Shown: one piece after another, positions 8,888-17,395 of the stretch
Position numbering within the stretch: position 1 is the stretch's first letter
Layout of the letters: the number at the start of each line of letters is the position of its first letter
NCBI GenBank assembly: GCA_900770665.1
Contig: CAAGKZ010000068.1
Coordinates: forward strand, 15,637-79,636
From: Bacteroidaceae bacterium
Lineage (GTDB): Bacteria; Bacteroidota; Bacteroidia; Bacteroidales; Bacteroidaceae
Direction of reading: 5' to 3'
DNA length: 64,000 nt
Notes under the pieces: model-generated
Told to the model about the DNA's origin: nothing
Database searches by the model: none
Seen by the model: only the letters and a program-made list of their open reading frames with translations
Translations under genes and position numbers: made by a program

Positions 8888-10426
8888 TTACTTGTTGCTC
8901 AGCCAACCGGTCTTGCAAACTGATAGCATGCCTCCAAAATTGTTGCCGATTAGACGGCTGCGGTCATATGCTATTGCTCCTGTAAATTTCCATCCTTTCA
9001 GCCTGTTGGGAGTATAGACGATTTCTCCCATCGTGCTCAGTTGAGTGAGTGGCTCAGGGAGCGGGTCTTCATATGATCCCCAATGTCTTGTCCATGATGC
9101 AATAACTCTATATTCAAGTTGCTTGCATGGCATACCATTGAAACCAAGTTGGTGTGAGCGTATGCGCGAGTATGGCATGGTCATATTGGGCTGCTTGTTG
9201 TAGAGTGGTGACAGGAAGTGTGGATTGCACATTGACATTCCCCAATGCTGCCATGACTGGTAGTAGCTGTGCGTGTAGTACCAATCCTTTCCGCCTGCCT
9301 GTCCAATCATGTCCCCCGATGGGTTCTGCAGTATCGGTCCGCTCTGGCTGCGTGAGGTGATGAACTCATATACAAAGGTGTCAATGACTCTGTTTTTGGG
9401 GACTGTCAGTTCTAAACCAAAAAGGCCGTCCCGCCATGGAAGGTATGTTATCCATCTCTTTTCCCCTTCGCGGTTGTAGTGATAGTCTAGTCCAAAGAGT
9501 CCCGAGTGGTCCTCATAATAATGTTCGTAATATGCTCTTATGCTCCAGTCCTCTGCTTTGTAATTAAGTGCAAGGTGAAGACTGCCAAAAACGTTGCCAT
9601 TGATGTTTGTCTGGTCCATCTCTGTCGATTGACTACCCCCGGCCAACGGAATAAATGCTTTCAGATATTCCATATATGAATGGGGCAGTTCGTAGCGTAC
9701 AATATCTCCTTTGGTAGTCTTTTCCCACACGCGACCACCGAATTGGGTATACATCTCAAATCCCATTTCTATTGAAAAAGGTGTCCTTGAGGATTTGCCA
9801 ATCTTTAGGAATGCTGTCTTTTCGTGGAAGAGTACATTCTCGACATATCGGCTGCCCATTGGTGCATTGCTCATGTGCATACGTTGGAAATTGTCGTCAG
9901 TCTGCCTACCGTAACTGAAGTGTCCCTTTACGTGTACCCATTCGTTGAAAAGCCAATGTGCGGTGGTGTATTCGTTGATTCCGAACCTCACTTGTGGAAT
10001 GGGACGGGCGTTGGGCGCGAAGGTGAGTCCGCCACCGCTCAGTGTCGGGTGCTTGCCTTCGGAGTATCGCTTCTTGCTGCCGATGCTCAATTCCCAGCAG
10101 TTGTACTTTATGTCGGCATATAGTTGCTGAATGTAGAACGGCGATGAGTAATTCCATGCGCCTGCGAGTTCAACTCCATAGCTCCAAGTGAATCCACGCT
10201 TCTTGTCAAAGTCGCGGAACAGGCCTGCGCTGAGGCTGGTGCTGTAGTTCTGCAAGGAAGATAGGCCATGCCTGTTGCTTGTCAGCCAAAAAGGAGCATG
10301 CTCTCCATTTGAGGCAACAGCCTCGGCTCGTACCTCATATCTGATTTTTCCCCATTCGTTTTTTTGTGCATGCAGGGGTAATGCAAACATCAGAATGGGG
10401 AATAGCCATTTAAATGCAAAATTCAT
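8888..10426 (-). CDS. Capsule assembly Wzi-family outer-membrane protein
   Basis: Beta-barrel outer-membrane protein that in the Wzi family helps attach capsule to the surface. The 512-aa product has a cleavable signal peptide (about residues 1-20, ending 'LPLHAQ'), and from there aromatic-rich alternating strands: 'APFWLTSNRHGLSS', 'LYADIKYNCWELSIGSKKR', 'RPIPQVRFGINEY', 'WVHVKGHFSYGR' and the late 'EYRVIASWTRHWGSYEDPL'. These are the conserved parts of Bacteroidetes Wzi-like proteins. A TATCTTTG -7 element lies on the minus strand at 10450-10457, 24 bp upstream of the start, with no clear -33 partner. Confidence 0.9.
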   Translation of the reverse strand: MNFAFKWLFPILMFALPLHAQKNEWGKIRYEVRAEAVASNGEHAPFWLTSNRHGLSSLQNYSTSLSAGLFRDFDKKRGFTWSYGVELAGAWNYSSPFYIQQLYADIKYNCWELSIGSKKRYSEGKHPTLSGGGLTFAPNARPIPQVRFGINEYTTAHWLFNEWVHVKGHFSYGRQTDDNFQRMHMSNAPMGSRYVENVLFHEKTAFLKIGKSSRTPFSIEMGFEMYTQFGGRVWEKTTKGDIVRYELPHSYMEYLKAFIPLAGGSQSTEMDQTNINGNVFGSLHLALNYKAEDWSIRAYYEHYYEDHSGLFGLDYHYNREGEKRWITYLPWRDGLFGLELTVPKNRVIDTFVYEFITSRSQSGPILQNPSGDMIGQAGGKDWYYTHSYYQSWQHWGMSMCNPHFLSPLYNKQPNMTMPYSRIRSHQLGFNGMPCKQLEYRVIASWTRHWGSYEDPLPEPLTQLSTMGEIVYTPNRLKGWKFTGAIAYDRSRLIGNNFGGMLSVCKTGWLSNK

Positions 10427-10578
10427 ACTGTCCGGGTGTTCTATTACCGCAAAGATATGCTGTTATTTTGTATTGTAGATATAAATTGTGTTGTTTTATT
10501 TTTTTTTCTACATAATGTGTTTAACTTTGCGTGCCTTTGCGAAGCTGCCGGGCAAATAATCAATAAACCCCACAGACA

Positions 10579-11766
10579 GTGAAAGTACTTATCGTCTCAT
10601 TCTATTACGAACCCGAATTGGGAGCTGCTCCAAGCCGCATAACCAATCTTGCCAGGGGGCTCAAGGCTTCGGGGGTGGATGTCGATGTGCTTACCTGTTT
10701 GCCTAATTATCCGAAAGGAAAGATTTTTGATGGTTATCGTGGTCATTGTTCAATGAAAGAACAGATTGACGGAATCAATGTCTACCGTTATTGGACCTAT
10801 GCCACTGTCTCAAAGAATCCGTTCAAACGTGTGCTTGCAATGACGGCCTATGCAGTTACCATGTGGTCTTTTGCTTTTAAACGCAAACTGATTAAAAGTT
10901 ACGACCGTGTTATTGTGCAGTCCCCGCCAATCCTGGTATCAGTGTCGGCAATCACACTGTTCAAGAAACTTTTTGGGAAAAAGGTGATTCTCAATGTCTC
11001 CGATTTGTGGCCGGGCTCGGCTGTGGAATTGGGCTTTGTACGCAAGGACAGTCTCTCGTTCAAGGTACTGAGCCGTTTTGAAAGGTACATATACAAGAAT
11101 GCCTACTCTGTGATGGGGCAGTCGCAGGAGATTGTGGAGCACGTTGAGGCGATGTTCCCGGGAAAGAGGACATTCCTGTACCGCAATCTTCAGCCTGCCG
11201 AAAACCAACCTGTTGCGGTAAAACAGAAGAGTGGGGCTCTGAAAATAGTATACGCAGGCCTGTTCGGTGTTGCGCAGGATATGCTGTCGTTGCTCAAGTC
11301 AATCGATTTTAAAAGTCTTGGTGTTGAAATGCACCTTTATGGCGGCGGCAACCAGGTCGAGGCCATACAGGAGTACATAAAGGATGGAGACAAGAATATC
11401 TGGTATCACGGTTATGTATCCAAGCAACAGATAAATGAAGAGTTGAAGAAATATCAACTCTCCATCATACCTCTTGCGGCGGCCATTCATGGTGCAGTAC
11501 CATCAAAGATTTTCGACCTCTTGCCGGCCGGTATTCCAATCCTCTTCAGTGGAAATGGCGAAGGCGCACGTATTGTCAACGAGTGTGGTTTTGGCCTCGT
11601 TTCGGAATACGGTGACTACAAGGCTCTTGAAAAGAATATTCGGGCTTTTGTTGTAATGTCGCCCGATGAATATTCCGCATATTCGGCAAATTGCTACAAG
11701 GCTTCCCTTGATGCATTCTCTTTCTCAAAGCAGCTTGAGCGCTTCGTAGGTTTTATTGAGGAGTAG
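10579..11766 (+). CDS. GT4-family glycosyltransferase (WbuB-like), GTG start
   Basis: Retaining GT-B glycosyltransferase of 395 aa in the WcaI/WbuB group. It begins with GTG ('MKVLIVSFYYEPELGAAPSRITNLA', split: KVLIVSFYYEPE then G.APSR), which aligns with the usual N-terminus, so no upstream start is needed. Other marks are 'DVLTCLPNYPKG', 'PPILVSVSAITLFKKL', 'NVSDLWPGSAVELG', 'IVYAGLFGVAQDM' and the donor-site 'PSKIFDLLPAGIPILFSGNGEG'. A TAACTTTG -7 element at 10522-10529 precedes it. It is separated from the main capsule run by two minus-strand genes but fits the same pathway. Confidence 0.92.
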   Translation: MKVLIVSFYYEPELGAAPSRITNLARGLKASGVDVDVLTCLPNYPKGKIFDGYRGHCSMKEQIDGINVYRYWTYATVSKNPFKRVLAMTAYAVTMWSFAFKRKLIKSYDRVIVQSPPILVSVSAITLFKKLFGKKVILNVSDLWPGSAVELGFVRKDSLSFKVLSRFERYIYKNAYSVMGQSQEIVEHVEAMFPGKRTFLYRNLQPAENQPVAVKQKSGALKIVYAGLFGVAQDMLSLLKSIDFKSLGVEMHLYGGGNQVEAIQEYIKDGDKNIWYHGYVSKQQINEELKKYQLSIIPLAAAIHGAVPSKIFDLLPAGIPILFSGNGEGARIVNECGFGLVSEYGDYKALEKNIRAFVVMSPDEYSAYSANCYKASLDAFSFSKQLERFVGFIEE

Positions 11767-11770
11767 AGTT

Positions 11771-12247
11771 TTATTCCTCAATCTCGCATCCGTTGAACAT
11801 GAAGTCCTTTTCGGCAACATCCTTGGGAAAGGTGTAATAGGTCATCTCGGCACTTGAACGCACCTCGCCGTCATAGATTATCTCGGCCTCAATGAACACG
11901 AACATGCGCTTGACCTCTTTCACGCGGCCACGTATCTCAAGTGTGATATTCTCGCCTGTGGGGATTGGCTTCTTGTATTTCATGTTCAGGCTTGTTGTCA
12001 TTCCCGATGTCTGGAACTTGCGGGCAATTATCCAACCGCCGAGCTCGTCGAGCAGAGTTGCCTGAATACCTCCATGCAAGGTGTCAAGCCATCCCTGGTA
12101 GTTGCTGCCGGGTGTCCACAGTGATACAATCTCTTCCCCGTCCTCATAGAACTCCATTTTCAAACCGCAAGGGTTTGTGGGTGCACAGGCAAAACAGTTA
12201 TAACCTTTGTCGGTCAAATCAATCCAAGGGTTCTTTATTTTCTTCAT
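11771..12247 (-). CDS. PaaI/hotdog-fold acyl-CoA thioesterase
   Basis: Cytoplasmic hotdog-fold thioesterase of 158 aa. It contains 'YNCFACAPTNPCGLKMEF', the hotdog helix segment 'GWLDTLHGGIQATLLDELGGW' (shortened: DTLHGGI..TLLDE), in which the HGG and Asp/Glu residues correspond to the active site, and the strand 'TTSLNMKYKKPIPTG'. The start at 12247 is chosen because a longer frame to 12274 would run into the -7 element TAATTTTG (minus strand, 12272-12279). The start faces the TraB gene. Its substrate is not predictable. Confidence 0.85.
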   Translation of the reverse strand: MKKIKNPWIDLTDKGYNCFACAPTNPCGLKMEFYEDGEEIVSLWTPGSNYQGWLDTLHGGIQATLLDELGGWIIARKFQTSGMTTSLNMKYKKPIPTGENITLEIRGRVKEVKRMFVFIEAEIIYDGEVRSSAEMTYYTFPKDVAEKDFMFNGCEIEE

Positions 12248-12355
12248 AATATTCACGTTGAAATGTTTATGCAAAATTAAGCATTGTTTGTGTTTTGGTG
12301 TCTATTTGTTGCGCTTATTTAGAAATTCTTAATATTTAACATACTGTTTTGAACA

Positions 12356-12384
12356 TTGTTCTTGCATTTTTTTTACTATCTTCG
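12356..12384 (+). promoter_or_regulatory. Bacteroidota-type promoter for the TraB/GumN gene
   Basis: TTG at 12356-12358, 18-nt spacer, TATCTTCG at 12377-12384, 22 bp before the ATG. One base off the TAnnTTTG consensus. Confidence 0.55.
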
Positions 12385-12406
12385 CTAAAATTTAATATCA
12401 ACGATT

Positions 12407-13312
12407 ATGAAAAAGTTCTTTCTCTCCCTCTTTATCGTATTTGCGTCAGTTGTGGTATGCAACGCACAGTTGCTCTACAAGATTTCTCACAAGAACCTTG
12501 AAAAGCCATCATATATAGTGGGAACATATCATCTTGCTCCTGCGTCGTTCATTGATTCAATTCCCGGTGCTACAGCTGCGCTTGCTGCAGTGGATGTTGT
12601 CTGCGGCGAGGTGGTGATGAGCGAGATGGAGGGACGTGAGAACCAGAAAAAGGTTAAGGCGGCAATGATGCTGCCCGACGGACAGTCACTCTCCGATGTT
12701 CTTACTGCCGACGAGATGCAACGTCTAAATGCATACATGGACAAACTGTTGGGTATGAACCTTGACAATCCTATTCTCAAGAGCCAGATGGGCAAGATGA
12801 CACCTATGGCACTCTCTACCCAGTTGCAGTTGGTGCAGTACATGAAGCTCACTCCCAAGTTCAACCCGATGAAACTCATTGATGCCCATTTCCAAAATGC
12901 TGCCAAGAAGGCCGGCAAGCAGGTTAAAGGTTTGGAAACTGTGGATTTCCAGATTGCGACATTGTACATGGGAACAACTTTGGAGCGACAGAAACAGCAA
13001 CTCTTCTGCATGGTTGATAATAGCGACTACTATGCATTGCAGATGAAGCAGTTGGCCGAGGCATACTTTGCACAGGATATGAAGGCTTTGTGGGAGATAA
13101 CAGAAGAGAGGTTGGGAAACCAGTGCGACAGCACCCCCGAGGAGGACGAGGCGCTCATCTATGGCCGCAATGCAGCTTGGGCTGAGAAAATGCCTGAGAT
13201 GATGGGCGAGGCACCGACATTGTTTGTTGTAGGTGCCGCTCACTTGCCCGGCGAAAAAGGTGTGCTTGAATTGTTGAAGGCAAAAGGGTACACAGTAGAA
13301 GCTGTGAAGTAA
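12407..13312 (+). CDS. TraB/GumN (Tiki-like) family secreted protein
   Basis: Secreted or periplasmic protein of 301 aa. A signal peptide (residues 1-20, 'FASVVVCNAQ') is followed by the family's opening 'SYIVGTYHLAP', a long helical middle, 'GLETVDFQIATLYMG' and the closing 'LFVVGAAHLPGEKGVLELL' motif. The family includes the eukaryotic Tiki metalloproteases; the two GxxH-type motifs at either end (GTYH and GAAH) are the putative metal sites. Bacterial members are functionally uncharacterised. It stands alone, with its own promoter upstream and a terminator hairpin at 13339-13378 downstream. Confidence 0.88.
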   Translation: MKKFFLSLFIVFASVVVCNAQLLYKISHKNLEKPSYIVGTYHLAPASFIDSIPGATAALAAVDVVCGEVVMSEMEGRENQKKVKAAMMLPDGQSLSDVLTADEMQRLNAYMDKLLGMNLDNPILKSQMGKMTPMALSTQLQLVQYMKLTPKFNPMKLIDAHFQNAAKKAGKQVKGLETVDFQIATLYMGTTLERQKQQLFCMVDNSDYYALQMKQLAEAYFAQDMKALWEITEERLGNQCDSTPEEDEALIYGRNAAWAEKMPEMMGEAPTLFVVGAAHLPGEKGVLELLKAKGYTVEAVK

Positions 13313-13338
13313 AATAATTTTGGAATTACCATGTTAGT

Positions 13339-13378
13339 CAGAGACTGTTCCGCTGTGGGATGGTCTCTGTTCTTTTTT
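13339..13378 (+). terminator. Intrinsic terminator after the TraB/GumN gene
   Basis: Arms CAGAGAC (13339-13345) and GTCTCTG (13363-13369), a 17-nt loop, then a T-rich tail with six consecutive T. Confidence 0.65.
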
Positions 13379-13478
13379 ATTGTTAGTCATTTGTATCTAC
13401 CTTCTGCATCTTCCAATGGTGATTTATTGTTAACAAGCAAGCGTCATTGCATGTTGCTCTTTTCGTCATTTCTTGTAA

Positions 13479-13509
13479 TTGAGTCTGTTCGTTAATGTCC
13501 GTAATTTTG
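13479..13509 (+). promoter_or_regulatory. Bacteroidota-type promoter for the TonB receptor operon
   Basis: TTG at 13479-13481, 20-nt spacer, TAATTTTG at 13502-13509; the ATG at 13530 follows 20 bp later. The TTG also opens a longer reading frame, but that would place the start inside the promoter. Confidence 0.7.
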
Positions 13510-13529
13510 CAACGGATAAAAAATACGGG

Positions 13530-15917
13530 ATGAACAGATTTTTACACTTGGTATTCACTATTGTGGTAATGGCGATGTCTGCATTGCCTTCGGTTGCCAA
13601 TAATATAAGATTATATGGCAAGGTAACGGCAAAAGGCGAGGGCGTTGTGCCATTTGCCACTATTGGTGTCGAAGGAGGCAAATTCGGGACCTATTCCAAT
13701 GACAACGGCGATTATGAACTCGAATTGCCTTTGGGACGCTATGTTCTTGTCTTTACAGCCATGGGATATGAGCCGCTGCGCAAAGAGGTCTATGCCGATG
13801 AAAAACTTCAATTGGAGTATAATGTTGAACTGTTGTCATCGGAACAACTGCTTGACGATGTGGTGGTGACAGAATCGTCTTCGGGGGTCTCCCGCCTCAG
13901 GAATTCGGCCTATAACGTTGTTGCACTCGATACAAAGGAGTTTCAGAACAGCACTGGCAACCTCAGTGACATTCTGTCAAAATCACCTGGTGTCAGGTTG
14001 CGCGAGTCGGGCGGCGAGGGTTCGGGAATCAATCTTATGCTCGACGGTTTCAGTGGTAAGCACATAAAGGTTTTCATTGACGGTGTACCGCAGGAGGGTG
14101 TTGGCGCATCGTTCGGGCTTAACAATATCCCGGTGAATCTTGCCGAGAGGATTGAGGTCTATCGCGGTGTGGTGCCGGTTCAGTTCGGTGCCGATGCCAT
14201 GGGTGGCGTGGTGAACATCGTAACCAACAGTGTCCGGGAGGGGTGGAACCTTGATGCCTCCTACTCTTATGGTTCGTTCAATACCCACAAGTCCTTTATA
14301 AACTTCGGCAAGGTACACCGCAATGGTTTGAAGTATGAACTCAATATCTTCCAGAACTACTCCGACAACAACTATACCATAAATGCCCCGGTTGAGGATT
14401 TTGAGACAGGCAGCATTGAAAAGAAAAAACTATACAGCGTCGAGCGTTTCAATGATACCTATCACAACGAGGCGGCAACATTCAAGGTGGGTGTTGTCGG
14501 CAAAAGTTGGGCCGACCGCCTGATGCTGGGCATAGGGCTTTCACAGATGTACAAGGAGGTACAGACCGGTGTGCGCCAGGAGATTGTTTATGGTCAAAAG
14601 CACCGCAGAAGCCACTCTCTCATGCCCTCTTTGGAGTATGGCAAGCGAAACTTGCTGCTCAAAGGTCTCGACCTCTCGGCATCGCTCAACTATAATCGCA
14701 ATATCTCTACAAATATCGACACGGCTTCCTGTAAATATAATTGGTTAGGTGAGACAAAAAAGTTAAACGGCCGGGGCGAGCAGTCGTTGCAACATCTGCA
14801 GTCAAATAATGAGAACTGGAATCTGGCGGCAAACATCAACTATTCGCCGGGTATTTCTCACAGGCATCTGTTTACGCTGAACTATCTTTTCAGTGCATTC
14901 AGGCGCAGCAATACATCGCTGCTGCTTCCACAGGTGGTTGAGGATCCCATTGATAAACTCACACACAAGAATATCGTAGGCCTTTCCTATCGGCTTACAC
15001 CGTCCGAGAGGTGGAACATAACCGCTTTCGGTAAATATTATAATGTTTTTGTCCAGGGGCCTGTGGCAACAACAAGCAATGCCGATGAGTTTGTGAGCAA
15101 CGCTCGTGCAATGGATGCTGTTGGCTATGGAGCTGCAGGAACATATTTCTTCTTGCCTCAATTGCAGGTCAAGCTATCCTACGAAAAGGCATGCCGTATG
15201 CCAACCATTGAGGAGATGTTCGGAGACGAGGATTTGGAGCAGGGTGAGTTCGGGCTGAGGCCGGAGAGAAGCCACAATGTAAATTTGAATGTCGGTTACA
15301 ATGGCAAGTTCGGTAAGCACGGATTGTTTGCCGATGCCGGACTGGTTCTTCGCGATACACGCGATTACATCCAACGTAATATCGTCGACCTCAGCGGTGG
15401 CAAGTCTGCCGCTACATATATAAATTATGGAAAGGTGCTCACGAAGGGGTATAATGTCACACTGCGCTACACTTGGGACAAGTTGCTCTCAATAGGTGGC
15501 AACTTTACCGATATGAGAGTACTCGACAATATGAAGACAGCCATTGGCAGTTCTGTGCCTAATCTTGGTTATGGCGAGAAAATGCCCAATCTGCCGTCAA
15601 TGTTTGCCGATTTTGATGTGACGCTCTACTGGCATGGGCTTGGAGGCAAGGATAATCTGCTCACATTCTGCTACGATGGGCAGTATGTGCAGGAGTTCAG
15701 CTACTATTCGGCAAGGATTGGTTCCAACAAAGGCGATTATATTGTCCCTGACCAACTGTCGCACAATATCTCACTTGTGTATTCATTGAAGAGCGGGCGT
15801 TACAATATAGCGCTTGAGTGTAGGAACGTGACCGACGAGCGCCTGTATGACAATTTCAGTCTGCAGAAACCAGGCCGTGCTTTTTATGCAAAGTTCCGTG
15901 TTAAATTGGGGAAATGA
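13530..15917 (+). CDS. TonB-dependent outer-membrane receptor
   Basis: Ligand-gated 22-strand outer-membrane barrel of 795 aa. Order: signal peptide (1-22), a carboxypeptidase-regulatory-like domain ('GVVPFATIGVEGGKFGTYSN', then 'LVFTAMGYEPL'), a plug domain with 'DILSKSPGVRLRESGG', 'VFIDGVPQEG' and 'ERIEVYRGVVPVQFGADAMG', then the barrel ending in 'GRAFYAKFRVKLGK' with a terminal hydrophobic strand. It is followed at 22 bp by a DUF4374 lipoprotein and then a PepSY protein, the usual partners of iron-siderophore or haem receptors. It has no SusD partner, so glycan uptake is unlikely. The N-terminus is set to ATG 13530, right after the promoter. Confidence 0.93.
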   Translation: MNRFLHLVFTIVVMAMSALPSVANNIRLYGKVTAKGEGVVPFATIGVEGGKFGTYSNDNGDYELELPLGRYVLVFTAMGYEPLRKEVYADEKLQLEYNVELLSSEQLLDDVVVTESSSGVSRLRNSAYNVVALDTKEFQNSTGNLSDILSKSPGVRLRESGGEGSGINLMLDGFSGKHIKVFIDGVPQEGVGASFGLNNIPVNLAERIEVYRGVVPVQFGADAMGGVVNIVTNSVREGWNLDASYSYGSFNTHKSFINFGKVHRNGLKYELNIFQNYSDNNYTINAPVEDFETGSIEKKKLYSVERFNDTYHNEAATFKVGVVGKSWADRLMLGIGLSQMYKEVQTGVRQEIVYGQKHRRSHSLMPSLEYGKRNLLLKGLDLSASLNYNRNISTNIDTASCKYNWLGETKKLNGRGEQSLQHLQSNNENWNLAANINYSPGISHRHLFTLNYLFSAFRRSNTSLLLPQVVEDPIDKLTHKNIVGLSYRLTPSERWNITAFGKYYNVFVQGPVATTSNADEFVSNARAMDAVGYGAAGTYFFLPQLQVKLSYEKACRMPTIEEMFGDEDLEQGEFGLRPERSHNVNLNVGYNGKFGKHGLFADAGLVLRDTRDYIQRNIVDLSGGKSAATYINYGKVLTKGYNVTLRYTWDKLLSIGGNFTDMRVLDNMKTAIGSSVPNLGYGEKMPNLPSMFADFDVTLYWHGLGGKDNLLTFCYDGQYVQEFSYYSARIGSNKGDYIVPDQLSHNISLVYSLKSGRYNIALECRNVTDERLYDNFSLQKPGRAFYAKFRVKLGK

Positions 15918-15939
15918 TTAATTTATAAAACTTAATTAT

Positions 15940-17328
15940 ATGAATAGATTTATTACAAAAACATCACTTGCAGTGTTGCTTGCAACAACACTTTTTACCT
16001 CGTGTGAAAATGAGAATGATGGTGATATCACACCTCCCTCGGGCGGTGCAAGACCCTATGTCATTGCAGCAACCGTTACAATGTCGAACAACAGCACCCC
16101 GGTGCTGCTCACAGCCACCTCACTCGACGAGGGCACAATATCCCCGGTACATAACGGAACTGTGACCGATGAGGCTACGTATTGGGTGTTTCACGGCACA
16201 GAATATCTATATGGTCTTGCCTATAATCAGGGCAATGCCGGCTTGACCCGTTCGTATGTTCTGGACAAGGATTACAACATAATTACGCGTGACAGGGAGT
16301 ATGCCGTGAATCGCTTTACAACCTATGGCATGTATGATAATTATATACTGACAACATCAACCGGCAATGGTGCCGAGGAGTGGGCCGACGAGAATGGCTT
16401 CTTGCCCAAAATGTTCCTTGTCTCTTATCTTGACACAAAGGCCGAAACCTACCGTTCGAGTGAGGCAAGCGAGGAGTATCTGTCCGAGAATTTTCTCGGT
16501 AATGGCGAGTATGTCACTCTGTCGGGCTTCCAGCAGCGTGGTGAAAAACTGTTTGCAGCTGTTGTGCCAATGGGGCTGAGTCAGTATGGAGCCGCTGCTG
16601 ACGGTGGCAAGTGGGTGAAATACCCCCATCTTGTTAAAACCGAGGATGGCGGTACAAACAGCAGTTCCTACAAGAAGGGCGAACTGCAGTGGACGCAGTA
16701 CCCCAATGAGTGCCACGTGGCAATTTTTGACGACGAGACTCTTACAACAAAAAAGGTGATTACAACCGACAGGATAAGTTATGCGTCTGGCCGTTTCAAA
16801 TCACAGTATTACCAGATGATTTGGGCAACCGAGAACGGCGATGTCTATCTCTTCTCGCCCTCATATGCAAAGACCATGACCGACGAGAACCAACGTACAG
16901 TGCTGCCTGCCGGTGTTGTGCGCATAAAGTCGGGCGAAGAGGTGTTCGACAACGATTATTATGTGAATATAGAGGCTCTGTCGGGCGGTCGCTCGTTCCT
17001 GCGCTCCTGGTATGTGGGCGACGGTAATTTCCTGTTGCAGATGTATGATGCACCTCTTGTCCCCGGCAATAGTGCGCCCACAGCCTTGAGTCTTGCAATA
17101 TTCAATGTCAATGATGCGACACTGAAGTTTGTTGAAGGATTGCCCGTGACCTTGTCGGCTTTTGGAAAGACTCCTTACATGGAGAACGGTTATGCATATA
17201 TGCCGGTGACTGTTACCGACGGCTATCCTGCGATATACAGGATAGACCCTTCGGATGCTACTGCAGTCAAAGGTGCGGTCTTTGAGGTTACGTCACTTGA
17301 CGGCATCGGCAAATTGTTCCCCCGATAG
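15940..17328 (+). CDS. DUF4374 surface lipoprotein
   Basis: Predicted lipoprotein of 462 aa with lipobox 'TTLFTSC' followed by an acidic linker. The rest is a beta-rich domain with repeated Tyr/Trp-containing strands ('YWVFHGTEYLYGLAYNQG', 'YMENGYAYMPVTVTDGYPAIYRID'), matching DUF4374 proteins, which are probably beta-propellers. In Bacteroidetes these genes sit between TonB receptors and PepSY membrane proteins, as here, and have been linked to xenosiderophore use in Bacteroides; the role here is inferred from that context. It is 22 bp downstream of the receptor and likely in the same operon. Confidence 0.85.
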   Translation: MNRFITKTSLAVLLATTLFTSCENENDGDITPPSGGARPYVIAATVTMSNNSTPVLLTATSLDEGTISPVHNGTVTDEATYWVFHGTEYLYGLAYNQGNAGLTRSYVLDKDYNIITRDREYAVNRFTTYGMYDNYILTTSTGNGAEEWADENGFLPKMFLVSYLDTKAETYRSSEASEEYLSENFLGNGEYVTLSGFQQRGEKLFAAVVPMGLSQYGAAADGGKWVKYPHLVKTEDGGTNSSSYKKGELQWTQYPNECHVAIFDDETLTTKKVITTDRISYASGRFKSQYYQMIWATENGDVYLFSPSYAKTMTDENQRTVLPAGVVRIKSGEEVFDNDYYVNIEALSGGRSFLRSWYVGDGNFLLQMYDAPLVPGNSAPTALSLAIFNVNDATLKFVEGLPVTLSAFGKTPYMENGYAYMPVTVTDGYPAIYRIDPSDATAVKGAVFEVTSLDGIGKLFPR

Positions 17329-17351
17329 TATTTGGTAATGGAATTTTATGA

Positions 17352-17359
17352 TATCTTTG
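17352..17359 (+). promoter_or_regulatory. Possible -7 element before the PepSY gene
   Basis: TATCTTTG matches TAnnTTTG; a TTTG lies 17 nt upstream (17331-17334), slightly short of the usual spacing. The PepSY gene may have its own promoter in addition to operon read-through. Confidence 0.4.
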
Positions 17360-17395
17360 CGGAAATGGACGTTATATAGATAAAGAATAAGATAG

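Noticed and set aside
12248..12274. Longer N-terminus for the thioesterase
   Set aside because: It would begin inside a TAATTTTG -7 element on the same strand.
13479..13529. Upstream TTG start for the TonB receptor
   Set aside because: This TTG is the -33 element of a consensus promoter; ATG 13530 starts directly at the signal peptide.
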